Of a stretch of 38,386 nt of DNA, positions 22,787 to 30,929 are shown piece by piece (positions within the stretch are counted from its first letter, which is position 1; each line of letters begins with the position of its first letter). The notes under the pieces were generated by a model. The model saw nothing but the letters and a program-made list of their open reading frames with translations. It did no database searches and had not been told where the DNA came from. Both the position numbers and the translations under genes were made by a program. Origin of the DNA: an uncultured Acidimicrobiales bacterium (GTDB lineage Bacteria; Actinomycetota; Acidimicrobiia; Acidimicrobiales; SZUA-35); NCBI GenBank assembly GCA_937925335.1, contig CALEWY010000010.1:1-38386 (forward strand). Direction: 5' to 3'.

Positions 22787-23797
22787 TCAGTCGGGCTTTT
22801 TGGCTCGGCTTGGGGCGACTCGTGGTGGTTCGTTTGGTTGCTTGGGGTAGACCGGCGGCCAGGGTGCGTCCATCATCCCGGCGGCCATATCGGCGGCTGA
22901 CATCTCGAGGAGTGGCGCGATCGACTGCGGATCGTCGTTCATCTCGAGCCACGGGTCGCCGTCACGTTCGACCCGCTCGGGCACGTTCTCGATCGTCAGC
23001 GAGTTGAGATCGACGTCATCCAACTCGGCCCAGTCGAACGGTGTGGAGACCTGTGCCCCAACCCGAGCTCGAACCGACCACGTTCCAAACACCGTCTTGT
23101 GCGGGGCGTTTTGATTGAAGTCGACAAAGACTCGTTCGCCTCGCTCTTCCTTCCACCACGCAGCGGTCATCGACTCGGGATGCCGTCGCTCGAGCTCGCG
23201 AGCAAGCGCCACCGCGGCCGCTCGCACTTCGTAGCCATCCCACTGCGGCGACAACCGCACGTAGATGTGAAATCCACGACTGCCCGACGTCTTCACGAAT
23301 GAACGAATGCCAAGCTCGTCGAGCAACGCCTTCGTCTTGCGTGCCCCCTCGCGCAGCGCGTCGTAGTCGACGCCCGGCGACGGATCGAGGTCGATCCGAA
23401 GTTCATCGGTGTGATCCGGATCGGCGGCCAAATACGGCCACACGTGGAACCCCAGGCAGCCCATGTTCACGGCCCACACCACATGCGCGATATCGGTCGC
23501 GACCATCGCGTTCGAGTCGGTGCCGTTCGGCGTCGACACGATCGTTGTGTCGAGCCATTCGGGTGCTCCCTTTGGCACACGCTTCTGAAAGAACGACTTG
23601 CCTGATGCGCCGTCTGGAAAGCGTTGCATGAGGATCGGGCGTCCACCCATCGCTCGAAGCAGCGGCTCTTCGATCGCCGTGTAGTACTCGACCAGATCGA
23701 GTTTGGTCTCATCACGTTTCGTGAAGAAGACCTTGTCCGGACTCGTCACTCGAACCTCGCGCCCGGCCAGTTCGAGGATGATGGCTTCGCCGCTCAT
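22787..23797 (-). CDS. LigD-type primase-polymerase (Prim-PolC-like)
   Basis: 336 residues, a stand-alone member of the LigD polymerase-domain group of archaeo-eukaryotic primases. The catalytic aspartates are D136 and D138 in RIDLDPSPG, and D226 in VFVDFNQNA; the SGSRGFHIYV stretch (171-180) is the ribose/phosphate-binding segment. Also seen are the family N-terminus VTSPDKVFF and LMQRFPDGASGKSFFQKR. It would add ribo- or deoxyribonucleotides to fill short gaps during repair. In mycobacteria the homologue sits beside LigC; here LigC lies 1.3 kb away behind an oxidoreductase and an HD gene. No Ku gene is visible. Starts 7 nt after the stop of the oxidoreductase at 23805. Confidence 0.9.
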   Translation of the reverse strand: MSGEAIILELAGREVRVTSPDKVFFTKRDETKLDLVEYYTAIEEPLLRAMGGRPILMQRFPDGASGKSFFQKRVPKGAPEWLDTTIVSTPNGTDSNAMVATDIAHVVWAVNMGCLGFHVWPYLAADPDHTDELRIDLDPSPGVDYDALREGARKTKALLDELGIRSFVKTSGSRGFHIYVRLSPQWDGYEVRAAAVALARELERRHPESMTAAWWKEERGERVFVDFNQNAPHKTVFGTWSVRARVGAQVSTPFDWAELDDVDLNSLTIENVPERVERDGDPWLEMNDDPQSIAPLLEMSAADMAAGMMDAPWPPVYPKQPNEPPRVAPSRAKKPD

Positions 23798-23804
23798 CGC
23801 CCGC

Positions 23805-24227
23805 TCAGGAGTTGATCTGGCCGACGGCGGTCGCTGGGGTCACCCTGGCGATCAGGCGACCCTCGGCCACCATCGCTGCTCGGTACTCGTCCCAATCGCT
23901 GTGATCCTCACCCGCAACCGCCCGGTAGTAGTCGACCAATGCGTCGGCGGTTGGGTCGTCGACCGCCTGGGCGGCCGGGGAGAGCGACACCTCGGAATCG
24001 AACGACACATAGGACCAACTCGCTGGGTCGGTGAGGTGGAGAACAACTCTGGAATCTCGTCGCATGTTGGCAGTCTTCGCCCGGTCGACGGTGACCGAGA
24101 TGAGGAACGCATCGCCATCTCGTGTGTAGGAGATGTCGCTCGACTGCGGTCGGCCGTCTCGCCGAATCGTGATCAGCACGGCGTTCTTGTAGCCGTCGGC
24201 CCAGTCGAGTGCGGTGGCGAGATCCAT
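23805..24227 (-). CDS. PPOX-class F420-dependent oxidoreductase-like protein
   Basis: A 140-residue split-barrel protein of the Rv1155-like group: NAVLITIRRDGRPQSSDISY forms the first strands, TANMRRDSRVVLHLTD the cofactor phosphate region, and VDYYRAVAGEDHSDWDEYRA the family-specific helix. It is a paralogue of the protein at 4478-4957. Being directly upstream of the repair polymerase gene (7 nt apart) it is read as the first gene of that pair, though no functional link is known. A leaderless -10 box lies upstream of its ATG. Confidence 0.85.
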   Translation of the reverse strand: MDLATALDWADGYKNAVLITIRRDGRPQSSDISYTRDGDAFLISVTVDRAKTANMRRDSRVVLHLTDPASWSYVSFDSEVSLSPAAQAVDDPTADALVDYYRAVAGEDHSDWDEYRAAMVAEGRLIARVTPATAVGQINS

Positions 24228-24233
24228 CGCTCA

Positions 24234-24239
24234 ACGGTA
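24234..24239 (-). promoter_or_regulatory. -10 box of the oxidoreductase-polymerase pair (leaderless)
   Basis: TACCGT on the minus strand, 6 nt before the ATG at 24227; no Shine-Dalgarno site. Confidence 0.45.
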
Positions 24240-24263
24240 GTCGCGCAGTCCCGAGTCGCCTTC

Positions 24264-24269
24264 TAGGGT
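24264..24269 (+). promoter_or_regulatory. -10 box of the HD hydrolase gene (leaderless)
   Basis: TAGGGT with 7 nt before the ATG at 24277. Together with the box at 24234 it forms a divergent promoter within 49 bp. Confidence 0.5.
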
Positions 24270-24276
24270 CGATGCC

Positions 24277-24945
24277 ATGACCGGCAACTCGAACTCCGCA
24301 CCGCCCGCCCCAGCTCCTCGCCCCGAGTCGGTGATCGCCGCTGCGGACAGCCACCACGAACGTCTCGGTCGCCAGATTGCCTTCATCCTCGAGATCGACC
24401 GGCTCAAAACCATCATTCGTCGCAGCCTGATCGTCGACGGGTCGCGCTTCGAGAACACGGCGGAACATTCCTGGCACCTTGCGATGCTGGCGATCACACT
24501 CAGCGAATGGGCGGAGCCTGAGGTCGACATTGAACAGGCGATCAAACTTCTGCTGGTGCATGACATCGTCGAGGTCGACGCCGGCGACACCTACATCTAC
24601 GACGAGGTTGGCCGCCTCGACAAGGCGCTGCGCGAACAAGAAGCTGCTGATCGGATCTTCGGCCTCCTGCCCGATGATCAGGCCCTTGAGATGCGTGCGC
24701 TTTGGGATGAATACGAAGCCCGCGACACATCGACCAGTCGGTTCGCATACGCGATCGATCGGCTCCAGCCGCTCCTCCTCAACGCCAGCACCGGCGGCAC
24801 CCAGTGGGTGATCAACGCCATCGCGGAGCATCAGGTTCGCCGGATCAACGGTCCCATCGAGGACGGTTCAGCCGACCTATGGGCATTGGCAGAGGCCGTC
24901 ATCAGCGAAGCGGTCGCCGCAGGCGTGATCCAATCAAGCGACTGA
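24277..24945 (+). CDS. HD-domain phosphohydrolase (YfbR/HD_3-like)
   Basis: 222 residues. The metal-binding pattern of HD hydrolases is complete: H64 in NTAEHSWHLAMLA, then H95-D96 in LLLVHDIVEVDAGDTYIYD, with D141-region acids and a later RFAYAIDRLQPLLLN that gives the final Asp. This arrangement is that of the YfbR/HDDC2 group, which act as 5'-deoxynucleotidases on dNMPs. The first 25 residues are a Pro/Ala-rich extension. A nucleotide-pool role is plausible beside repair genes, but not shown. After the stop lies a 22-bp tandem repeat. Confidence 0.87.
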   Translation: MTGNSNSAPPAPAPRPESVIAAADSHHERLGRQIAFILEIDRLKTIIRRSLIVDGSRFENTAEHSWHLAMLAITLSEWAEPEVDIEQAIKLLLVHDIVEVDAGDTYIYDEVGRLDKALREQEAADRIFGLLPDDQALEMRALWDEYEARDTSTSRFAYAIDRLQPLLLNASTGGTQWVINAIAEHQVRRINGPIEDGSADLWALAEAVISEAVAAGVIQSSD

Positions 24946-24989
24946 CTCATCCGAAGAGCTCGAAAAGCTCATCCGAACAGCTCGAAAAG
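24946..24989 (+). repeat. 22-bp tandem duplication after the HD gene
   Basis: Two 22-bp units (24946-24967 and 24968-24989) both read CTCATCCGAA-G/C-AGCTCGAAAAG and differ at one base. They follow the HD gene stop directly. Because 22 is not a multiple of three, the unit is read in two frames. Confidence 0.75.
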
Positions 24990-25099
24990 CGCATCACGGA
25001 CGACGACTACTTCGCTGCCATCCGCACCGGCTGAGTCATCGACACCCGACGTGTAGGGACACCAGCCGTGCCCATCGGCCGTACAAACGAGGGCTGTTC

Positions 25100-26167
25100 T
25101 CAGGTGCCGAGTACGCCGCTCAGACCGAACGGGACGGGCTCGTCGAGTTGGTCGAAATCACATTCAGCCGGGGTCTTGTCCGGCCGCCAGCGCAGCACCT
25201 TGGTGACCTCTCGGAACCGGCCGTTCAGGGTCGATCCGTACTTCACCTCGACGACCTTCTCGATCTGCAGCGGCACCCACGAGTGGTCCTTCGACGCGCT
25301 CCATCGATTTGGTGCGCCGGGCATCCGGCCCGTCTCGTGGGACTCGGCGTTCCCCCATCCCTTCCACGGATGAGCATCGAGCGCGTTCTCGGTGAGCGGC
25401 GCCAATTCGTCAACGAGTTCAGCCCGCCGCTTCTTCGTGAAGCTCGCCGCGACGCCCACGTGTTGCAGCCCTCCGTCGTCGTTGAAGAGGCCGAGCAGCA
25501 ATGACCCAATGCCTTCGCCGTCCTTGTGCCAGCGATAGCCGGCCACGACAGCGTCGGCCGATCGAATGTGTTTCACCTTGAGCTGGGAGCGCTTGTTCTC
25601 GAGGTAGGGCTCATCGATCGGTTTCGCGATCAAGCCATCGAGCCCGGCTCCTTCAAAGTCCGTGAACCAGGTTTGGGCCAAGTCGTGATCGGCGGTGACC
25701 GACGTGAGATGCAGCGGCGCAGCGAGTGACGAGAAGTGCGTTTCGAGCAGAGCCCGCCGAGCATGAAACGGCTGCTCGCGCACGTCCTCATCGCCGATCG
25801 CCAAAAGATCGAACGCAACGAACTGTGCCGGCGTTTCCTCTGCCAACTTCATCACCCTCGAGTCGGCGGGATGAATGCGCTGCTGCAACGCTTCGAAGTT
25901 GAGATGGTCCTCCGTCGCGACGATGAGCTCACCGTCGACTACACATCGTTCGGGAAACTGCTCGAGGATCGGAGCGATCATCTCGGGGAAGTACCGGGTG
26001 AGCGGGCGTTCGTTTCGTGAGCCGAGCTCCACCGAGTCGCCGTCTCGAAACACGATGCAGCGGAAGCCATCCCATTTCGGCTCGAAGAGGAGATCGTCTC
26101 GATCGGGGATGCCAACAACGGCCTTCGCCAGCATTGGTTTGATCGGCGGTTCGACCGGTAGTCCCAT
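25100..26167 (-). CDS. ligC: ATP-dependent DNA ligase, LigC type
   Basis: 355 residues, the usual LigC length. Active-site lysine K31 lies in EPKWDGFR, then ELGSRNERPLTRYFPE (motif Ia/III region), CVVDGELIV, EGAGLDGLIAKPIDEPY (motif IV) and RSQLKVKH (motif V); an OB-fold domain follows to the end. The N-terminus MGLPVEPPIKPMLAKA resembles mycobacterial LigC closely. It seals nicks in repair, and in mycobacteria acts with a LigD-like polymerase, of which one is encoded 1.3 kb away. An upstream in-frame ATG at 26215 is less likely, since TAGGGT lies 7 nt before the ATG at 26167. Confidence 0.92.
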   Translation of the reverse strand: MGLPVEPPIKPMLAKAVVGIPDRDDLLFEPKWDGFRCIVFRDGDSVELGSRNERPLTRYFPEMIAPILEQFPERCVVDGELIVATEDHLNFEALQQRIHPADSRVMKLAEETPAQFVAFDLLAIGDEDVREQPFHARRALLETHFSSLAAPLHLTSVTADHDLAQTWFTDFEGAGLDGLIAKPIDEPYLENKRSQLKVKHIRSADAVVAGYRWHKDGEGIGSLLLGLFNDDGGLQHVGVAASFTKKRRAELVDELAPLTENALDAHPWKGWGNAESHETGRMPGAPNRWSASKDHSWVPLQIEKVVEVKYGSTLNGRFREVTKVLRWRPDKTPAECDFDQLDEPVPFGLSGVLGT

Positions 26168-26174
26168 GTGGGCG

Positions 26175-26180
26175 ACCCTA
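26175..26180 (-). promoter_or_regulatory. -10 box of ligC (leaderless)
   Basis: TAGGGT on the minus strand, 7 nt before the ATG at 26167. This decides the start codon. Confidence 0.5.
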
Positions 26181-26245
26181 CATCGATCGAGGTGGGTGCT
26201 TGCCCGGCACCTCAACCAACCGAGGCCCGCATTCTGTCGAGCCGG

Positions 26246-26758
26246 CTACTCGTACGTCGGAGGGATCGACTGCACTGGGGCCATCGGTCCAGGCGTGACG
26301 TAGGGGTCGGGCTGAGCGACGGGAACACCGCTGACCGACGCGTTGCCAATGCGGTGCCCTTCGCTCGCCTTGAACTTGAGCGGCTCGTCACCGAGCTGGA
26401 GTTCGGTTACACCGGGCATCACTGGGAAGACCGGTTGTGCGGCGACGACCTCCTTTGGATTGGAGGTGAGACCGCTTCGGCTGACGACGAGAATCTGAGC
26501 CGGCGTGACGGCGATGATTCGCGGCGGGCGAGCCACGTTCATGAACACGACCAGAAAGATGACGCCAGGGATCAAGATCGTGCCGAAGGCCAGGCCGACG
26601 AGAAAGGCAACGACCACGAAGCCGATGACACCCCAGGCCTGCGCATTCATCTCAAGGGCTCGATTGCCGTAGGCGATCTCGATCGAACGGTCGGGAGCGA
26701 TCAGCTCGTCGACTTTGGTCTTGTGCTTCTTCCGGGTCCGGTCAGACGGCGTGAACAT
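26246..26758 (-). CDS. Membrane protein with two adjacent helices, unknown function
   Basis: 170 residues. A basic N-terminus (MFTPSDRTRKKHKTKVDELI), then one long or two short hydrophobic helices (AWGVIGFVVVAFLVGLAFG and TILIPGVIFLVVFMNVA, about 41-77), followed by a soluble domain of about 60 residues (IIAVTPAQILVVSRSGLTSN and onward) and a Pro-rich tail ending QSIPPTYE. The domain after the helices resembles small PH-like or regulatory membrane domains, but I cannot name a family. It lies 78 bp downstream of the ligC start in the same direction, and is divergent from the DUF1800 gene. Confidence 0.6.
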   Translation of the reverse strand: MFTPSDRTRKKHKTKVDELIAPDRSIEIAYGNRALEMNAQAWGVIGFVVVAFLVGLAFGTILIPGVIFLVVFMNVARPPRIIAVTPAQILVVSRSGLTSNPKEVVAAQPVFPVMPGVTELQLGDEPLKFKASEGHRIGNASVSGVPVAQPDPYVTPGPMAPVQSIPPTYE

Positions 26759-26881
26759 AGGAAGAGAAACGGCTGAAGTCGCCCGGGTCTTGAGTTGACG
26801 TCGCGTTCGGCGGCCACAGAGCGGGTGAAGCCTTCATCTACTCCTCACGTGCTCATCATATTCGGTGGCGAATTTTGGGAC

Positions 26882-28135
26882 ATGGACTCGGCGCAGCAAC
26901 AAACCTCGTGGATCCTCCGGCGAGTTGGCTTTGGCGCGACCGGCGACGATTTGGACCGGGCCGCTTCCGTTGGCATCGATGTGCTCCTCGACGAGCTGTT
27001 CGAGCCCGACAGCGCTGGTGTTCCGACCGTAGAGAGCCCCTTCCAGAACCTCGATCGGTCGCCCGCTGCCGATCCACGGCGAGCGATCGGCCAGTCGATC
27101 ACGGCCTGGTTCGATCGGATGACCAATCCGGTTCGAACAACGACGGAATGGTTGGCGTGGTACTGGCATGGCCACCTGGTGTCGTCGATGTCCGAGGTGA
27201 AGATCGCTGCGTTGATGGGCGACCAGATCGATCTATTCAGAACACTGGGCTCCGGGCCGCTCGACGAGCTTCTTCGGTCGATCACCACGGACGTTGCCAT
27301 GCTCGTCTATCTCGACGGTGCAAGAAGCACAGGAGTGTCGCCAAACGAGAACTACGGCCGAGAACTCCTCGAGCTCTTCTCTCTTGGCGTCGGCAACTAT
27401 GACGAGCGTGATGTGCAAGCGGCGGCGGCGGCACTCACCGGTTGGACGATTGATCGATCGACTCGCACGACGATCTTCGTGCCTCGTCGCCACGACAGCT
27501 CTCCCCACGACCTGCTCTCAGCAACCGGAGTCAACGATGTCGACTCGGTGATCGACGCGGTCATCGCCGAGCCGGCGTGCGCAGAGTTCATCACCGGTCG
27601 GCTCGCCGGTGTTGTCCTCGGCGATGGGCAACAGGATGCAGCGGTTCGTGAACTCGCAACGTCGTTTCGCGAAGATGACGCCAACGTCGGCCGTTTGGTC
27701 CGACGCCTTGTCGAACGCGGCCTTGACGGCGCCTCGTCACCAGTCGTCGTCGCACCCGTTCCTTGGCTCGCTCACGTGAGCCGGGTGGCAGGCGTGTCGT
27801 TCCGAGCACGGGAGCTCTACGGCTTTCTCAAAGCACTCGAGCAGATGCCACTCTTCCCACCCAACGTCGCCGGCTGGCCGAATCCAGAGCGTTGGCTCTC
27901 AGCATCGGCCACCTCATCGAGGGTTCTTGTGGCGAACGCCGTCGCTGACGAAGCCGATCCGTCGAGCGCCGCGATGAGTGCGGCGAACGCCGGTGATCTC
28001 GATGCTCTGGCGTACTCGCTCGGGATTCCCCAGGGCTTCTCAACCTCGACCCGCCAGGCACTCGATGAGGTAGGCGCTTCCGGCCGTTCACTCCTTGCGC
28101 TGGCTCTCGCAACTCCAGATCTGGTGATCGCATGA
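26882..28135 (+). CDS. DUF1800 family protein
   Basis: 417 residues. Family landmarks are WILRRVGFGATGDDLDRA at the N-terminus, the ATTEWLAWYWHGHLVSS-like stretch (VRTTTEWLAWYWHGHL), PNENYGRELLELFSLGVGNYDERDVQAAA, and PLFPPNVAGWPNPERWLS. DUF1800 proteins are usually paired with a DUF1501 protein and thought to be exported, but this one shows no signal peptide from the ATG at 26882. Its function is not known. The next gene starts inside its stop codon (ATGA at 28132), so they are coupled. The start is not certain since no good Shine-Dalgarno site or -10 box is seen. Confidence 0.85.
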   Translation: MDSAQQQTSWILRRVGFGATGDDLDRAASVGIDVLLDELFEPDSAGVPTVESPFQNLDRSPAADPRRAIGQSITAWFDRMTNPVRTTTEWLAWYWHGHLVSSMSEVKIAALMGDQIDLFRTLGSGPLDELLRSITTDVAMLVYLDGARSTGVSPNENYGRELLELFSLGVGNYDERDVQAAAAALTGWTIDRSTRTTIFVPRRHDSSPHDLLSATGVNDVDSVIDAVIAEPACAEFITGRLAGVVLGDGQQDAAVRELATSFREDDANVGRLVRRLVERGLDGASSPVVVAPVPWLAHVSRVAGVSFRARELYGFLKALEQMPLFPPNVAGWPNPERWLSASATSSRVLVANAVADEADPSSAAMSAANAGDLDALAYSLGIPQGFSTSTRQALDEVGASGRSLLALALATPDLVIA

Positions 28136-28150
28136 CTGGTGATCGCATGA
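28121..28150 (+). repeat. 15-bp perfect tandem duplication across the DUF1800/DUF1501 junction
   Basis: CTGGTGATCGCATGA occurs at 28121-28135 and again at 28136-28150. The first copy holds the DUF1800 stop and an overlapping ATG; the second gives a second in-frame ATG at 28147. Being a multiple of three it does not break the downstream frame. Confidence 0.9.
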
Positions 28151-29453
28151 ATCGTCAACCTCGCTCCTCCCCGGTCACTCGTCGGCGGTTTCTCACACTC
28201 GGCGGTGCGGCGGGAATCTGGATTGCTACCGGATGCGCCGACCATCAGGTCGCCCTCGGTGGTGACGTGACGACCACCATCCGATCCTCGCCTGTGGTGA
28301 TGACTGAAACGACCGTGCCCGTTTCTTCGGACACGGAACCGTCCCCGGCGATCGCAGCGATCGTGTGCTTGTTCTCGTGCAACTCCTTGGCGGAAACGAC
28401 GCGCTGAACACGCTTGTGCCGAGCGATGGCCGCTACCGAGATGCTCGTCCAAACCTTGCGCTGTCGGAGGGCTCACTTCTTCGCTGGACCGACGACGTCG
28501 CCGTCCATCCATCGCTCGCCCCACTCGAGTCGCTTTGGACGAGTGTTGAGCTGGCGATGGCAGCCGGTGTCGGCTTCGAGGGTCAGAATCGTTCGCACTT
28601 CGACAGCCGAGATCTTTGGTGGCGGGCTTCGGCCGATCCGAACGCTGACGGGTGGTTGGCTCGATGGATCGAGCAGGCGGCAATCGACCGGGCGGACGAA
28701 CCAATGGAGGCGATTGCGCTCGGAGCCGGACCGCGAGCCCTCGCAGGTTCGAGCGCTTCGGCGATCAGCGACCCGAACCAGATTGGGTTCGAAGCACCAG
28801 CAGGCGTCGATCAGGCTGCATTCGAGGAGTTTCTGCTCGCCACGTCATCCCCCAGCGCAGGCGACTCGCCGCTGCTGGCGCAGGCCCGTGCGGCTCTGCC
28901 GGCTGCGTTGTCAGCACAGAAGATTCTGGCTGAGGCGATCGAGTCGACGGCAAATGATCCCTACGGCGACGAGCCCGACGTTGCCCTCGCAGCCCAGCTC
29001 AACGCCGCGTCGTCCCTCATTCGCACACGACCCGGGCTGCGCGTCGTCACGGTCGGTATCGAGGGCTTCGACACCCATGCCGACCAACTCGACGTGCACG
29101 CTGATCTGTTGGGTGACGTCGCAACGTCGCTCGCCGGGTTCTGGTCCGGACTTGGTGACGAACATCGCGAACGCACGCTCGTGATGACAACGTCTGAGTT
29201 CGGGCGACGGGTTGCTGAGAACGGCTCAGCTGGCACGGATCATGGGCGAGCGGGCCTGCAATTCGTACTCGGCGGCGGTGTCGAAGGCGGCCAGGTGATC
29301 GGCGAACAACGTCTCGATGCTCTGGAAGACGGCGACCTGGCAATCAGCGTTCCCGCCGATGACCTCTATGCCGAGGCGCTGCGGTGGCTGGGCGGCCCGG
29401 CCGATGCCGTCCTTGGTTCAGTCCGACCTTCGACCGGACTCCTTCGCTCGTAG
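28132..29453 (+). pseudogene. DUF1501 family Tat-exported protein, broken by a frameshift
   Basis: The first part (28132 or 28147 to stop at 28405-28407) has a Tat signal (VTRRRFLTLGGAAGIWIATG) followed by a lipobox-like ATGC. Its protein-like sequence stops making sense after AIAAIV. The family block VLVLVQLLGGNDALNTLVP begins in another frame at 28365 and runs to the TAG at 29451-29453, with ATSLAGFWSGLG, MTTSEFGRRVAENGSAGTDH and a normal end. One missing base, most simply a G in ATCGTGGTGCTT reduced to ATCGTGTGCTT at about 28361-28367, explains this; restoring it gives about 440 residues, normal for the family. It could be a real mutation or a sequencing error. DUF1501 proteins are paired with DUF1800. 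Confidence 0.85.
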
Positions 29454-29470
29454 CTCCAGCGTCGGCTACG
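29449..29470. terminator. Hairpin holding two convergent stop codons
   Basis: CGTAGC (29449-29454) pairs with GCTACG (29465-29470) around a 10-nt loop; both arms include the stop codons of the DUF1501 gene and the flavin-binding gene. The stem is short, so efficiency is doubtful. Confidence 0.35.
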
Positions 29471-30149
29471 GGAACACTCGTCCAGGGTGAGCGTTCCTGC
29501 CCTCGAGGGCGGCAACGGGGGCAGGCACAGCGGCATCGCCTCGCAGATCGGCGTTCGTCACTGGCGCCTCCCACGTGCTGGTCATGGGAACGACCCCGGC
29601 CCAGTGCGGTCCGTCCATGTCGATTTCTTCGTCGATCGCACCCTCGTCGCGCACCTTGGCCGACGCTTCCTCGAGCGAAAGAGCGAGCACGAGCGTCTGC
29701 TTCACGTCGGTCTCGCTCGGCGGGCGTGCGTCGTCCCAGATCGGGGCGATGTGATCGTTGATGATCTTCAACGTTCGGAGTTTGTCGCCATCTTCAACCT
29801 GGTTGGCGACTCCTCGAACGACGACGGATCGGTAGTTCATCGAGTTGTGGAACGGCGTCCGAGCGACGACAAGGCCGTCGATGATCGTGACGGTGACACA
29901 CACATCGAGCGAACGACCTGCCCGCATCATCGCATTGGCGACCGAGCCATGGATGTAGAGAATGTCGCCATCTCGCCCATAGGCCATCGGCAGCACGATC
30001 GGTCCATCCGGTGTCGAAACGCCGACGTGGGCGACCACACCTGCGTCGAGAATCTCGTGGATCGATTCCGACGCATAGACCGCTCGGTTGTCGCCGCGCT
30101 TGACGGTCGTTCGTGCTGACGGAGCTTCGTTTGTGGCCTTCTCACTCAT
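29466..30149 (-). CDS. Pyridoxamine 5'-phosphate oxidase family flavin-binding protein
   Basis: 227 residues of the larger Pyridox_ox_2-type split barrel. Family landmarks are an opening RAVYASESIHEILDAGVVAH, then VLPMAYGRDGDILYIHGSVA, TVTIIDGLVVARTPFHNSMN (the FHNSMNYRSVVVRG block is diagnostic) and a late HIAPIWDDARPPSETDVK. It probably binds FMN; enzymatic role unknown. It is unlike the three F420-type proteins of the window in length and motifs. A leaderless -10 box lies before its ATG. Confidence 0.88.
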   Translation of the reverse strand: MSEKATNEAPSARTTVKRGDNRAVYASESIHEILDAGVVAHVGVSTPDGPIVLPMAYGRDGDILYIHGSVANAMMRAGRSLDVCVTVTIIDGLVVARTPFHNSMNYRSVVVRGVANQVEDGDKLRTLKIINDHIAPIWDDARPPSETDVKQTLVLALSLEEASAKVRDEGAIDEEIDMDGPHWAGVVPMTSTWEAPVTNADLRGDAAVPAPVAALEGRNAHPGRVFP

Positions 30150-30157
30150 GGCGCTGC

Positions 30158-30163
30158 ACAGTA
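30158..30163 (-). promoter_or_regulatory. -10 box of the flavin-binding protein gene (leaderless)
   Basis: TACTGT on the minus strand, 8 nt before the ATG at 30149; no Shine-Dalgarno site. Confidence 0.45.
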
Positions 30164-30224
30164 GGGGATTGGTCTGCTTTGGCTCATCGACTTCAGGCCA
30201 CTTTTCGGTGGGTCTCGAGATCGC

Positions 30225-30815
30225 TCACGACTGGTCGAGGTCGAGCCATTTCGTCGTCGTCTCAGCCTCGTAGGCCTCGAGTGCAGCAAGCATCTCTGAT
30301 GCGTTCGTCGCTTCGACGTAGAGGCCGCGGTTCTCCGGCTTGAGCAGCGAATCCTGCTCACATCGATCGAACCATGACAGCAGTGAGTCCCAGTAGCCGT
30401 CGGTGTTGAGAAAGCCGATCGGCTTGTTGTGGATGCCGATCTGCGCCCACGTCAACATCTCCGTGACTTCTTCCAACGTGCCGAAACCACCGGGCAAAGC
30501 AACGAACGCGTCGGAGCGTTCGAACATCATCCGTTTGCGGGTGTGCATGGAATCGACCTCGATGAGCTCGGTCACCGATGTGTGGCCGACCTCTTTCGGG
30601 AAGAGACCGGTCGGCATGATGCCGGTGACCTCGCCACCGCCTTCGAGAACCGTGTCTGCGATGAGGCCCATCAGGCCAACCGCTCCACCGCCGTAGACCA
30701 AACGAATGCCGCGTTCGGCGAGCAACGTGCCGAGTGCGACGGTCGTCTCCGTGATGGCGTCGTTCGAGCCGGGTGATGATGCGCAGTACACGCACAGTGA
30801 AGTGATCTCGGGCAT
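30225..30815 (-). CDS. LOG family protein (TIGR00730; nucleoside 5'-monophosphate phosphoribohydrolase)
   Basis: 196 residues, full length for the family. The catalytic signature PGGFGTLEEVTEMLTW is intact, with the LVYGGGAVGLMGLIAD phosphate-binding segment and the N-terminus SLCVYCASSPGS. LOG proteins cleave the base from AMP-like nucleotides, notably cytokinin riboside phosphates; in bacteria that do not make cytokinins the substrate may be AMP or a damaged base. A leaderless -10 box (TAACCT) is 6 nt before the ATG. Confidence 0.92.
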   Translation of the reverse strand: MPEITSLCVYCASSPGSNDAITETTVALGTLLAERGIRLVYGGGAVGLMGLIADTVLEGGGEVTGIMPTGLFPKEVGHTSVTELIEVDSMHTRKRMMFERSDAFVALPGGFGTLEEVTEMLTWAQIGIHNKPIGFLNTDGYWDSLLSWFDRCEQDSLLKPENRGLYVEATNASEMLAALEAYEAETTTKWLDLDQS

Positions 30816-30821
30816 CGGGCG

Positions 30822-30827
30822 AGGTTA
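30822..30827 (-). promoter_or_regulatory. -10 box of the LOG gene (leaderless)
   Basis: TAACCT on the minus strand, 6 nt before the ATG at 30815. Confidence 0.4.
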
Positions 30828-30852
30828 ACCACCACAAAAATGGAGAACCCGA

Positions 30853-30903
30853 GAAAAACCGAGATCCCGGCAGGAGACGTCGTTGGCTCCTGTCGGGATC
30901 TCG
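30853..30903 (-). terminator. Strong intrinsic terminator after the repeat-containing membrane protein gene
   Basis: A 17-bp stem (30860-30876 with 30887-30903, one G-U-type mismatch) around a 10-nt loop. On the minus strand it is followed by a run of five T at 30858-30854, so it ends transcripts of the gene at 30930-31295. It lies just upstream of the LOG promoter. Confidence 0.85.
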
Positions 30904-30929
30904 TTTGTTGGTCGCCCGCCGGCTGACCG

